Shown here piece after piece: positions 27,129-37,900 of a DNA stretch of 64,000 bases. The translations under genes and the position numbers were made by a program. Under the pieces are notes generated by a model. That model saw only the letters and a list, made by a program, of their open reading frames with translations. It searched no databases and was not told the DNA's origin. Positions within the stretch are counted from its first letter, which is position 1; each line of letters starts with the position of its first letter. Source of the stretch: Liquidambar formosana (lineage: Eukaryota; Streptophyta; Magnoliopsida; Saxifragales; Altingiaceae); assembly GCA_039720395.1 (NCBI GenBank), contig CM077833.1:19157133-19221132 (forward strand), written 5' to 3'.

Positions 27129-27821
27129 TTCCATAAGAAGGGACATGATAAAAAGAGGTAAAGGATAAGCACCAATCAAAGGATGATGATGCTCTCTCTC
27201 GTTTAATAGTGTTTGCCATAATTCCTTATTAACATTTAGTATTCAACTAATATTTGTTGGCATATTTTAACATTTATTTGTTAAATTTTATATGGATAAA
27301 ATTAACTTAATGTAACATAACAGAGTGGATGTGACACGCACCTTAAATGGGATGGCCAAATTAACCAACATATTCGAAGAACTTTAGCAAGAGGGGTAAG
27401 GATGCCCCATCATAGATGGAATCATAGACGACACGAGAGCATTTGGATGTATTAGATTAGTAGATTATGGATATATTAGATCAATGCACAAAATATAACT
27501 CCAAATACATGATGTTCATATAAGTTAGGTAAACATGTACTCACCTAATTGGGACTGTCATAATTACTATTATCACCACATAAAGCATAATATTTTCATT
27601 ATGTACTTGAATTGAATTGTTTATTTGTATAGTTCTTTAACGACTTCTAATTTAGATTAGTTTCTTGATTTGACCGTTCTTTTATTAGCTGCAATTTAGT
27701 TGAATTTTATCAATTTGAGTGGTAAACTATTAATGTTAAATTGATATTGACAATATGTCATCAATATTGTTTGACGACCATATAACAATGCAAGAGAAAA
27801 AAAGAAAGCACTATGGCAGTA

Positions 27822-27961
27822 TGGCCTCATTTGTCTAACCAGAATTGGGAGAATCGAAATAGAATGGAATCATTTCCTCTCTCTTATTGTGGTGACTCAT
27901 TATAGAAATATTATTTTATTTTATTTCGATTCCCCCTAATTCACACCGAGCGAAGAGCCCT
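27822..27961. mobile_element. Short foldback MITE, about 140 bp
   Basis: Inverted ends share GAATTNGGGGGAATCGAAATA-like sequence (left near 27843-27865, right near 27920-27942), with a TGGCCTC / GGGCTCT outer end. Non-coding. Confidence 0.45.
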
Positions 27962-28151
27962 ATTGGTCTAAAGATACATCTCGAGTATGGGCCTCCTACA
28001 CTGGTAAGGCCTAAGGGTAGTCGATCGGCAGGGAAGAAACGCGAGAAGTTTGTATTAAAGGCCCAACAGGCCATGGCATGGGCTATCACCCATTTACTCC
28101 ATGGGCCACTTTAAAAAGCCATCCTCACTGTGTCGATATGATTGCTCAAAG

Positions 28152-28884
28152 CAGGGGTATTAGTAGTTTAGGTTAAAATCGAAAACCAAACCAAACCAAA
28201 CCAAGCTAAACCGGCCAGTTTGGTTTGGTTTTTTTTTTTCATTAGGTTTGGTTTTGTTTCTAATTCTAAAAAATGGAATTAAATTGGTTTGGTTTTGGTT
28301 TTCATGTTTAAAAAACTAAACCAAACCGAAAAACTGAAAAAACCAAAAAATATATATAATAGATATATATAATTTTTTATATTATATATCAAACTTTAGT
28401 TTGTAAATTTCCTATTCTAATAAGGGCATAATAGGTAATAAATTCATAATAATAGTATTGAACTTACTAGAGTATAAAATCTATTGAATAGTGATCGAGT
28501 ACTGATTAAGTGATTAATGATATTAGCATGTATTAGATTAGATATTTGAATTTGGATTACATATATCAATATGTTTCTATTTTGATACAATGTTTAATGT
28601 TTTTTTAAATTGCTAATGTAATGTTTTTATTAAAAATGTTTTTATTTAGGATTTGGTATGTCATTTTTTTCATTTTTAATTATTTCATCTTACTTGATAG
28701 GTTAAAACCGAAACTAAACTGAAATTTTTTTGTTTAGTTTGATTTGATTTTTTCATAATATGAATTGATTTTGATTTTTTATCAAAAAAAAATTGATTTT
28801 AATTTAATAAAAATAAAACCGAAACATAATAATTTGATTTGAAATCCACTTAAAATCGAAACAGACCGAATACTAACACCCATA
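28152..28884. mobile_element. Non-autonomous hAT-type element, 733 bp
   Basis: The left end CAGGGGTATTAGTA and the inverted right end TATGGGTGTTAGTA form a hAT-like terminal repeat. The flanks are 8-bp direct repeats, gctcaaag (28144-28151) and gttcaaag (28885-28892). Both arms are rich in AAACCAAACC and GGTTTGGTTTGG motifs in opposite orientations, so the interior can fold. No transposase frame. Confidence 0.75.
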
Positions 28885-29965
28885 GTTCAAAGCGCCTTTT
28901 TCACATAGATTTGTGTTCCAAAAGCATCATCCTCAAAAGTCAAATCAAACTTGGGAGTGGGACCTACCCTTTGTCAAAAGGCTGCTTCCAAAGCCACCCT
29001 TGCCGCCAAATTAGCCATCTTGAATGGAACTATTCTCGTCCATGGCAACAGCAGCTGCACCATTTAGTTCAGACCCGATTGCAGCATCAAATTTATTTTG
29101 ACCTAGGACCTAAATAAATAAATAAAATATTTTGATCACTAGGGGAGTCCTAAGCCACGCAATTTGTCCTACCCTCAAACCACATAGTAATTATCTCCCT
29201 TTTTTTCTTTTGCAACTTGAAGTCTTGGAGAGCCACACACAAGACGGACTATACTGGGCTGTAGGTTAGGTAGCCCACTCATTTTTTTTCTTTTTTTTTT
29301 TTACTTATCTAATTTCGTTGGACTTCAATATTAACCCACGTCAAATAAATATAAAATCAATCGAAAAACTAAGGTAGTCTAAAATTAAAACAAAGAAAAG
29401 AAATGGGAGAAGTGGTTGGCCGGTTGGCCCGCTTACCGCATGGGGTGTTCTGTGCTTATTTTTTCGATCTAGAGTCTTGTTCTTTCAATCCAAACAAAAG
29501 ACGAGAGTTAAAAGAAAAAAAAAAAAAAAAAGAGGGGGGGAGCTGAATAGTCATTTTATTTTATTTTTGGGGGTTCTCTCTCCCCTTTTACTCTACATGC
29601 TTACGCACTGATCCTTAGACCGTGAGAGTTGAAACCGGCAAATACAATGAGGTTGCAACAAATGTTCAATTATGGTAAGAAAAATTCTTTTTTTGCTATT
29701 ATTTTTTGTTAGGAAAAAACTAGAAAACAAAAAATAAAACAAGAAGAATGTCTAAATGTATTATTGATCACAAAAATACATTTTTTTCCTTTTGCATTGA
29801 TCTAATTTTTTATTTTATTTTTTTATTTAGGTTTTCTTGTATTTTTTTGTTTAACAAAAGGTTTTTTTTTTTTTTTTTTTTTTGGTGGTTTATACTATAT
29901 GGCCATGTTCTTTCTTTCTTGTTTTTTTTCAATTACATACACATGTTTTTATATTTTATGCACTT

Positions 29966-30002
<37 letters not shown>

Positions 30003-30003
30003 T
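29966..30003. repeat. (TA)n-(TG)n microsatellite
   Basis: About ten TA units followed by about eight TG units, 490 bp upstream of the UGT start codon. Confidence 0.95.
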
Positions 30004-30311
30004 TCTTAGTTTTTTATCTAGCCCTGACTCTACTCTTGGCCGCACATGCACCATATTATATCTACTCACAGGATATAGTTGTATAAAAGAAAAAGACAAA
30101 GAGACTCGACACTTCAGCGATTTGTTTTGAAGCTACGAATTTTTTACGGCGCATTGTTGAATCTGAGCCACTCTCAACAATATACGGAGTATCTGTATTT
30201 CTTGTTTTGTTTTTTAAATGATGTCTTCTTCTTTCTCACCTCACTCCAAAGTCCAAACTAGTTAATTGGCTCAAATTTATTTAAATGATTTTAAGGCGGC
30301 TAGTCATCTTA

Positions 30312-30434
30312 CACCCACTAGTCATATATCCTACACAAATCTATACATATTATATACTCCATTCACCCACTAGTCATCCTACACACAAATCCATACATAT
30401 TATATACTCCATATATATATATATATATATATAT
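30312..30434 (+). promoter_or_regulatory. Duplicated promoter segment and TA tract of the UGT gene
   Basis: Two adjacent copies of a 48-50 bp unit (cacccactagtcat ... catattatatactcca) lie at 30312-30361 and 30364-30411, directly followed by an 11-unit TA tract ending 60 bp before the start codon. Each copy carries its own TATATA. The TA tract is the most likely TATA element, so both its length and the duplication could affect initiation. Function is inferred. Confidence 0.5.
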
Positions 30435-30494
30435 ACCTTGCAAGGTCACCCTACTCGCATAGAAAACTCTTGCAGGTGTTCTGCTTCATTGTCC

Positions 30495-31904
30495 ATGGAA
30501 GACAGCAAAGCTCTTCATGTGGTTGTGTTCCCATGGCTAGCCATGGGTCACATAATCCCCTTCTTTCACCTCTCCGAGCACTTGGCCCAGAAGGGTCACA
30601 AAGTTTCCTTCGTATCAACCCCAAGAAACCTCCAAAGACTCCCCAAAATCCCTCAAAATCTATCTTATCTCTTAACCGTAGTAAGCCTTCCACTTCCCCA
30701 CGTAGAGGCCTTGCCACCCCACGCAGAGTCCTCAACAGACATACCTCCCAAGCAAGCACCTTTCCTCAAAAAGGCCTTTGATTTGCTCGAATTACCATTG
30801 AAAAATTTCCTTGAAAACACAGCACCCGATTGGATAATCTATGACTATGCTTCTCACTGGCTTCCACCACTCGCGGCTAAGCTTGGCATCTCCCGCGCCT
30901 ACTTCGGTCCCTTCACCGCCGCTAGCTTAGCCTTTGTGGTACCTCCGGCGTCGGAGATGGACGGTGGAGATTTGAGATTGAAGCCTGAGGATTTTACGGT
31001 TGTGCCCAAGTGGGTCCCATTTGAATCGAACGTCAAGTATCATCTTCATGAGTTGTTGGCGGTGGCTGATGATAGTTTGAGCGGGATTGAATCTGGTACG
31101 TCCGATACTGTCCGGTTCGCAGTCAGTATTGGAGAGAGTGATGTTGTGGGTATTAGAAGCTGTGTTGAGTTTGAACCGGAGTGGTTCAATCTACTCGAGG
31201 TGATTCACCGGAAACCGGTTCTTCCGGTGGGGTTTCTCCCACAATTAGTAGAGGAGGGTGGTGATGAAATTGATGAGAGATGGGTTGGTATAAAAGAATG
31301 GCTAGATAAGCAGAGACTAGAATCGGTGGTTTACGTTGCACTCGGTAGCGAAGCTACACTGAGTCGAGAGCAACTCACTGAGTTGGCTCTTGGGTTGGAG
31401 CAGTCCGAGTTGCCTTTCTTTTGGGTGCTGAGAAAGCTTCCCTGGTCAAACCAGGATGCGTTGGAGATGCTACCGGATGGGTTCGAGGAGCGAGTCGAAG
31501 GTCGTGGAATGGTTTACGTGGGATGGGCACCGCAGGTTAAGATACTGAGTCACAAGTCGGTAGGGGGTTTCTTGACTCACTGTGGTTGGAACTCGGTCAT
31601 CGAGGGACTCGGGTCTGGACGAGTTCTGATTCTATTTCCGGTGTTAAATGATCAAGGCTTGAATGCTAGGCTGTTGCATGGGAAGAAACTCGGTGTGGAG
31701 ATAGCTAGAAATGAGTTAGATGGATCGTTCACTCATGACTCGGTGGCCAAATCGGTGAAATTGGCAGTGGTGGAGGAGGAGGGCGAGTCGTTGAGGGCCA
31801 CCGCGAAGGAAATGAAATGTTTATTCGGAGATACGAATCGAAATGACCGTCACATTGATGCTTTTATCCGTCACCTCGAAGAAAATAGAAGGTCACCACG
31901 TTAA
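30495..31904 (+). CDS. UDP-glycosyltransferase, UGT91-type
   Basis: Intronless 469-aa family-1 glycosyltransferase, cytosolic, moving a sugar from a UDP donor to a small acceptor. Seen: N-terminal HVVVFPWLAMGHIIPF with the catalytic His (residue 19), its Asp partner in IIYDYASHW (117), and a 44-residue PSPG donor box at 344-387 starting WAPQVKIL, containing FLTHCGWNS and ending NDQ. The VVFPWLAMGH start and length are typical of group A UGT91 enzymes. Characterised relatives often extend a sugar chain (for example rhamnosyl or glucosyl transfer to flavonoid or triterpene glycosides). The donor and acceptor here cannot be told from sequence. The frame is open 70 codons upstream, but MEDSKALH at 30495 aligns with the family start. 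No stop, frameshift or missing key residue is seen, so probably functional. A Copia LTR begins 160 bp past the stop. Confidence 0.95.
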   Translation: MEDSKALHVVVFPWLAMGHIIPFFHLSEHLAQKGHKVSFVSTPRNLQRLPKIPQNLSYLLTVVSLPLPHVEALPPHAESSTDIPPKQAPFLKKAFDLLELPLKNFLENTAPDWIIYDYASHWLPPLAAKLGISRAYFGPFTAASLAFVVPPASEMDGGDLRLKPEDFTVVPKWVPFESNVKYHLHELLAVADDSLSGIESGTSDTVRFAVSIGESDVVGIRSCVEFEPEWFNLLEVIHRKPVLPVGFLPQLVEEGGDEIDERWVGIKEWLDKQRLESVVYVALGSEATLSREQLTELALGLEQSELPFFWVLRKLPWSNQDALEMLPDGFEERVEGRGMVYVGWAPQVKILSHKSVGGFLTHCGWNSVIEGLGSGRVLILFPVLNDQGLNARLLHGKKLGVEIARNELDGSFTHDSVAKSVKLAVVEEEGESLRATAKEMKCLFGDTNRNDRHIDAFIRHLEENRRSPR

Positions 31905-32064
31905 TTTTTTTTTTTTTTTTTTTGGTGTGGTTTTTCCCTCCACCAGAAGAACAAGTGGATTTTGGAGAGAAGAAAATGAAATGTTCCACCAAATTCTACA
32001 GTTGCTTTTCATGATTGTTGTTTGGGCTGAAGAAAAGAAATGATGCATTAAAATTTTAAATTTG

Positions 32065-32348
32065 TGTTACAAAGTGGCTGGGTAGGTGGATGCCGCCGCC
32101 CTTTTTATAGTCAAAGTGCTGGCCGGTTTTTCTTTTCACTGAGTGCTTTCACTAAGTGCTGCACCCATTAATTAAAAGTCGCCATCAATGTGTTATATTA
32201 ACAATCCTGTTAAAACCTATATATAAGATTTATATTACACGATATTCTGTATTCAATTCTGAAGATGAATAAGAGACCTACTTTCCCTATGCAGTTGTCT
32301 ATTTTATTTGCTCTATTCAATTGTTTTAAAGATCTTGATTTTATAACA
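32065..32348 (+). repeat. 5' LTR, 284 bp
   Basis: Runs from TGTTAC to TAACA. Aligned by eye to the 3' LTR with its MITE and duplicated TAA removed (also 284 bp), about 36 positions differ, mostly transitions, so near 13% divergence and an old insertion. The TAA at 32270-32272 is the unoccupied counterpart of the MITE target in the other LTR. Confidence 0.85.
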
Positions 32349-32362
32349 CGTTATCAGTATGA
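32349..32362 (+). other. Primer-binding-like site
   Basis: cgttatcagtatga immediately follows the 5' LTR. It resembles the ttatcagcacga-type start common in plant Copia elements, a variant of the initiator-Met tRNA complement (ggtatcagagc). Confidence 0.5.
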
Positions 32363-32509
32363 ATTGCTCAAAGATTTTGTAAGTAATATCATACTACTAC
32401 TATCTTTTTTCTTAACCAATTTGGTTGTGATAAGTTGATACGCTCTTAACCAATTTGATTGTGGATTGATTTTTACTCTAAATTATATATTTTGAATGGA
32501 GAAATCCAT

Positions 32510-32850
32510 CTTCTTTTCCTAAAGCAAAAGAAAATTTAAAAATAAAACTTGAAATTTTATAAATAAATAAAATGAGTGATGATTCATTTTGTCTTCTTGA
32601 AGTAAGAGAAAGATTTGAAAACTTAAAGTTTTCTATACGAAAAGTTATTATTTACATGTTATCTTCTTGAAACAAGAAACAAATTTGAATCACCAAAATT
32701 TTCTATAAGAAAAGTTGTTGTTCATATACTCTCTTCCTGAAACAAGAGATAAATATAAAAACCTAAAATTTTCTATTAAAAGAAAATGGTTATTATTTAT
32801 ATTTCTCTTCTTGAAGTAAGAGATAAATTTCAAAACTTGAATTTTTAGAA
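32510..32850. repeat. About 72-bp tandem repeat in Copia leader
   Basis: Five diverged copies begin with cttcttgaa-like sequence near 32510, 32593, 32664, 32733 and 32807 and share aaaattttctat(a)aagaaaagtt. Spacing is 69-83 bp. Non-coding, between the primer-binding site and the expected gag. Confidence 0.75.
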
Positions 32851-33140
32851 ATAATGAATAATGTCTCAATTTAATTGAATAAAGTGACGGTCAATGATGA
32901 CCAAATTAAATTGAGTAATATATTTCCCTATTATGTGTCATGTAACTTCTTTAGAAATTTTGTTGAAAATTAATGGGTGAACTCTCACTTTTGCTTTGGT
33001 TAGCATAGGAGAACACACAAAAATTTGCTACTGTTTTACTTCGAATTGACTGCCAATTTTACCTCTTTTGTCAGTCAACTGTTCTTAGATTGACTGGTAA
33101 CTTCACTGTGTCAGTTTAAAGTATGTTATTCTATGATAAA

Positions 33141-33410
33141 AACCACCAGAAGTGGAATAATATAATACCAAACCACCAGAAGTGGAATAATGGAATACCA
33201 AAGCACTAGAAGTGAACTAATGACATACAAACCACTAAAAGTGGAGCAATGAAATATTAAACCACCAGAAGTGGAATAATATAATACCAAACCACCAGAA
33301 GTGGAATAATGGAATACCAAAGCACTAGAAGTGAACTAATGACATACCAAACCACTAAAAGTGGAGCAATGAAATATTAAACCACCAGAAGTGGATTAAT
33401 ACCAGAAGTG
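33141..33410. repeat. Minisatellite: 30-bp monomers in a 120-bp higher-order unit
   Basis: Four related 30-bp monomers (aaccaccagaagtggaataa, the same with a ggaa variant, aagcactagaagtgaactaa and aaccactaaaagtggagcaa) repeat as a block starting at 33141, 33260 and 33380 (third copy partial). The two full blocks are nearly identical while monomers within a block differ, so the block was the last unit amplified. Confidence 0.9.
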
Positions 33411-33897
33411 GAATGACACTGAAGAAATAAGCAAAAGTTTATAGAATACACCTACAAGATAAGTGTTTTAGATAAACACTAATCACGTACGTATTTTTCA
33501 TACGAATTGACATTTCATAAATTTATACCAAGTATCTATAAATATATATATATATTGAAACAATTTTTTTGTTATAATAATTTAGTGGATCCTATAAATT
33601 GTCTTGATATTCCATAGAGTGTAGACATTACTCATGTTGCTATTTTCTTTGAGGATCCTAGTGAGATAATTCACTATCTAATTGGTAATAGAAATGTCCA
33701 TACCAATTAACATAGTTTTCTTATACATTGATAATGTTATAAGTAACAACGCTTTTAAAAACGTTATTACTAACACCGCTTTATATATAACCATTGAGAT
33801 GACTGTTTCTAGCTGTTGGGGCTACTGTTCATAACCGTTGAGGTCTCCTCTATAAAATCACAGCTGTTCTTCTTCAAAAACTCTCATCTTTGCAACA

Positions 33898-34101
33898 ATG
33901 AATTTCTTGATTCATTTACGACGTCTTTTTCCCTATCTCATGTTTCTTTTATACTACATATTCTTCATCCAACTATTTGAATGGATATTAGATTTTTGTT
34001 TTCGTGAAAAGATTTCGATTATAGCCATGTCTCCATTTCTGATATTTCTCCTAAATCTGCCTTTGATGATAATGCTGATGCTCGCTTTTTATGATCGATA
34101 A
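33898..34101 (+). CDS. Small hydrophobic reading frame inside the Copia element
   Basis: A 67-residue frame starting MNFLIHLRRLFPYL, with two strongly hydrophobic stretches (about 10-27 and 43-63) that could span a membrane. About 50 bp before the ATG is a TATA-like ctataaaatcac followed by a pyrimidine-rich leader, so it resembles a small transcription unit. Not recognised as gag, protease or any retroelement protein. AT-rich sequence can give such frames by chance. Confidence 0.25.
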   Translation: MNFLIHLRRLFPYLMFLLYYIFFIQLFEWILDFCFREKISIIAMSPFLIFLLNLPLMIMLMLAFYDR

Positions 34102-34414
34102 ATTTTGTCCAAACAAATAAATGAAATAATAGAAGTTAGTTTTTAGGGAGAAATCGTACCATGTATTTCTGTTTACTCTGTTTCCCAAAAAAAGTTTATT
34201 TGATTATATATTTCAATTACAATGATTTTCCTGATATATATTTGTGTGCATTATATTCTATTTTCTGCATCTATTCAAGTTTTGTCAAGAAAATGATAAA
34301 GGGATAACTTGTTTTGATCCATATGCTAGCATTCCTGATGCAAAATTTGAATACGTAAATAAAAATAAAATAGCCATGATTTGATTAAAGACATTTTATA
34401 CAAGATATAGCAGG

Positions 34415-34991
34415 TTACAGATTTTTGCTACTTAATAGTAGCATTTTGGGTTGAACTTGAGGGTCAGCTAGAGGTTGACTCTGTGGGCCGTTCAGAATTC
34501 TTTCATGTTGTTCAATGATTTGCCTCCTGAGCCTTTCCAATGCCTTGACCCTTAGCTGGAGACTGCTAAAATAGGAGTCTACTATCCTTTGTAATTCTAT
34601 GTTCTCCTTTCTTAACAACTCTCATCCTTCGATAGGCCCCATTGAGCAACCCCTGAACGCAGGTGACCTGATCACATAGACCTTGGACTTCCATAGTTCT
34701 GGCATGGAAACGTTGTGCCATGATTGAGGTAACTGTGGGAGTCTGCACGCTTAAAGCCATGGAGTCTCTTATTATGTCCAAGTTAGATCGCTCACCCAGT
34801 ATTCTTTCATCACAAAGAGTGATGAGTCCTTCAGCTACCGCTGTTGCGTTTGCAAAATTGTATATCACAGAATCCTTAACTATAAGGGGCTAATTCTAGA
34901 TATTTAAAAACGTTGGGTGCTAGACTTCTGGTTGTGTTTCTGGCGTTACGTTTGAGTTAGGACGATTTTGTGAAGCTAAAGAAGAGGCCAT
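34415..34991 (-). pseudogene. Broken antisense coiled-coil gene inside the Copia element
   Basis: On the minus strand a CT-rich leader precedes an ATG in good context (MASSLASQNRPNS). The frame then meets three stops, continues for about 85 codons (from VIYNFANATAVAEGL through SMALSVQTPTVTSIMAQRFH), and shifts into a second frame with the Leu/Arg/Glu-rich, coiled-coil-like segment LLRKENIELQRIVDSYFSSL through RLRRQIIEQHERIL. Joined, it was probably a protein of about 190 residues. I do not recognise the family. It lies opposite to the element's own transcription and converges on the small frame at 33898. It could be an extra antisense gene of this element lineage, a captured host gene or part of a nested insertion. 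Confidence 0.5.
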
Positions 34992-35569
34992 GAGTTTGTA
35001 AGAGAGAGATTTAGAGGAGTTGAGTTTTCTAAGGTTTGAAGGGTTGGTGAAGAGTGTTCGAGCACTTGCAATCAAACTCTATTTTTTTTTAAAAAACCCC
35101 CCTCATATGAATCAAGAGCAGATTTCGATAACCAATGCACTATTGGGAATCTGATGCTATTAATGATTAATTAATCCTTTCGAGATTTGCAACTATCTGG
35201 CAATAATGTTTCCTTTTTTGACAAAATGTTGTTACTTTGTTAACAATTAATTACACCTCGATACTGCAGTCCTCTGATCACGCTAATAGTGTCGGTCAGC
35301 AGATAAGGATCTTAGACTGATGGGTTGGGCGTGCCTGTGGTTTGGACATACCAGGTTCTGGGCACCAGTGCAGGTTTGTTTGAATAGGCTCGATAAGTGT
35401 TATTGGGTAGAAGGAATACGAGCCCATTGTTTTCACACCAACAAGAATAGGAAGCTGAAATGGTTTGAACCCAAAAAAATATAATGCGCAATGAACGGTA
35501 ATATCACAATGAGATAAAGAATTCACACATCCAAACTCACAAAGTGATGTTTTTACAGCAAGTTTTGTA

Positions 35570-37900
35570 GATTATTCATTTTTGCTGCCATTAGGGGGAG
35601 GAAATCTGGTAAGAATTCACACATAAAACTTAAAAGGTATTGTTCTTATAGTAAGTTTTGAATATTGTTATTTTGATAGAATTCTCACCGTTAAGGGGAG
35701 GAAATACACTAACAAAAGAACGGTGTGAATTTTCAATGCATAACAAATTAATATGAACTGGAAGTTCAAACAATCATTCACTTGCAAGTCCTTGCAAGAC
35801 AACAGGTTAATAAAGTAGCAAATGAATCTAAGATATGCTTGAAGCATGGAAAACTTGTCGGTGATAAGGATAAAAATCCCAAAAAGGAAAAGAAATTGGT
35901 GCTTCTGAAGACGCCATACCTACAGAACAAGCAATAAAAATAATTGATCCATCCAATTGGTAACGGATAATAAATTTCTTGAAGAACTATCCCCTGAAGT
36001 GAAACCTTTTGAAGAGTTAATTCCTTAGATGTAGGTATGTGTACTTAACTTGACTGAATGATTCATGATCATTAGTTTTATGCAAAACTTAGTCAGATAT
36101 TCACACCGTTAAAGAGGAATCTCCTGAAGAGAAACCCTTGAACAGTTATCCCCTAAGGTGGAAGAGGAATAGGTATCTAACAATAACGAGATCTCAATAA
36201 ATTATATAAGTTCAAGAGAAATATTGGATAGAAACAAAATTATTGTTGACAACATAGTTTCTTTTAAAGTTGTTCTTGACATTACCAGAAGTAATGATGA
36301 AATTAAACTACAAACTATCGAATAGAATCGATGTAGAAATTATTGGCCAATGTGGAAAGAAGTATTCAAGTAGAGTTAAACTTGCTTGTAACATGTGAAG
36401 TATTTAGGACCTGTCGTCTAGAGCCTGTTAGATATAAATGGGTATTCGAAATGAGAAAAGAAATTTGTGAGAAGGGGTCTATGTTCAATTTTATAGAAAA
36501 GCACTCCAGAAGAGGCTATTGAACAAGAAATAAATATTCTCACAATTTCTCATATAACTCTTGAAGAGGAAAAAGTCCCTAAAGAGACAGAAAACAATAA
36601 AGAGGCCTATTTACATAAATGAAGAAATTTCATAAACTATACATACATAAGAGAATTATGGAATCACATAAAAGTGATTATTAGTTATGTATTTTCTTTC
36701 TTAGTAGTTACTGAAATTTCAAAGATAACAACGATGCTTAAGCCACACATTGTAGAAGAATGTTGCAGTAGACCTGATTGGTCAAAGTGAAAAGAAACAA
36801 TCCAAATGGAATTAGATTTGCTAATAAAATGCAAAGCGTTTGGACCTGAAATCGTAACACCCAATAATGTGAAACCCATGGGATTATAAATGGATATTTG
36901 TAAGAAAGCGTAATGATAGAAATGAGATCATCAAATATAAAGCTTGGTTTCCTACAGAAACCAGAGATTGATTATGAAGAAACATATCTACTTGTAACTG
37001 ATGTCATTACATTTAAGTGCAAATATATATATATATATATATATGTGAAGGTCCATGAAGGATCCAAATTACCTGAAGCAAATATCACGAAAAAATGTAC
37101 TCAATTAACCTGAGACAATTCTTGTATGGATTAAAACAATCTGGAAGAATGTAGTAAAATTGTCTCAGTAAGTACTTAGTTAAAGAAGGATATGTTAACA
37201 ATTCTATATGCCCTTAAAGAAATCAGAATTGGGATTAGTCATCATTACAATTTATGTTAATAATATAAATTTACTTGAGACTCCTGAAGAGTTTGTGAAA
37301 ATTGCTAAATATTTAAAGAAGGGAGAACAAAATATTGTTTCGGCCTGTAGTTCGAGCATAAATCAAACAGAATCCTTATTATATCGAAAAGGTATTGAAA
37401 CATCTTAATATGGATAAATCACATCCATTAAGTTCTCTCATGATAGTTTGATCTCTTGATATTAAGAAAGATCAATCTCACCCCAAAGAAGATAATGAAA
37501 TGCTACTTGGTCTTGAAAGTACCATATCTTAGTGCAATAGGCGATTTGTTATATCTAATACAATTGCACGAACCCTGATAGCATAATTTTTAGTCAAGTT
37601 GTTAGCAGAATTCAGCTCTACTCCAACTCGACAACACTAGAATGGTATTAAACATATTTTATGCTGCCACTGTAGAACTATAGATTAGAAAAAGTTATAT
37701 CAAAGGTGATCCTATCAAGCACATAAATATGAACTCCAGAAGAGCAGTGATATTGATGTCCAGTAGACACAGATTTATTCACTAAAATACTATCAATAGC
37801 AACATTCAAGATAGTGCAAAAAATTAGCATGCATCAAGTTTGCGATCAATCAAGTTTATACCAATCTTCTTATCAGGGGGAGAATTCATATTTGGACATA
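35570..37900 (+). pseudogene. Copia integrase/reverse-transcriptase relic
   Basis: Broken frames in Copia order: integrase-end pieces (ELEVQTIIHLQVLARQQ, KLVGDKDKNPKKEKK near 35755-35900); the start of reverse transcriptase (RYKWVFEMRKE near 36428; MDICKKA then IIKYKA near 36890-36945; PEIDYEETYLLVTD near 36955); and a YVNNINLLETPEEFVKIAKYL segment near 37255 that corresponds to the YVDD region with the first Asp changed to Asn. The entry region of reverse transcriptase appears twice (about 36180-36480 and 36600-36905). Many stops and shifts; not functional. Confidence 0.75.

Larger units (their letters stand above)
25141..30300. other. Spacer between GATA copy B and UGT gene
   Basis: About 5 kb without a supported gene. 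It holds the promoter of copy B, several short inverted-repeat elements, a SINE and a hAT-type element (listed separately), homopolymer T tracts near 29865-29883 and a TA/TG microsatellite. Open frames here are AT-rich and compositionally trivial. Confidence 0.6.

Noticed and set aside
29748..30261. Several overlapping frames of 60-112 codons before the UGT gene
   Set aside because: They are made of poly-T, TA and TG repeats translated as Phe/Tyr/Cys runs; no family features.
30285..30494. 70-codon in-frame extension of the UGT reading frame
   Set aside because: It crosses the duplicated promoter unit and the TA tract; the conserved family start is at 30495.
33126..33410. Regular repeats resembling a CRISPR array
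   Set aside because: Monomers are directly adjacent with no spacers, in a plant retroelement; it is a minisatellite.
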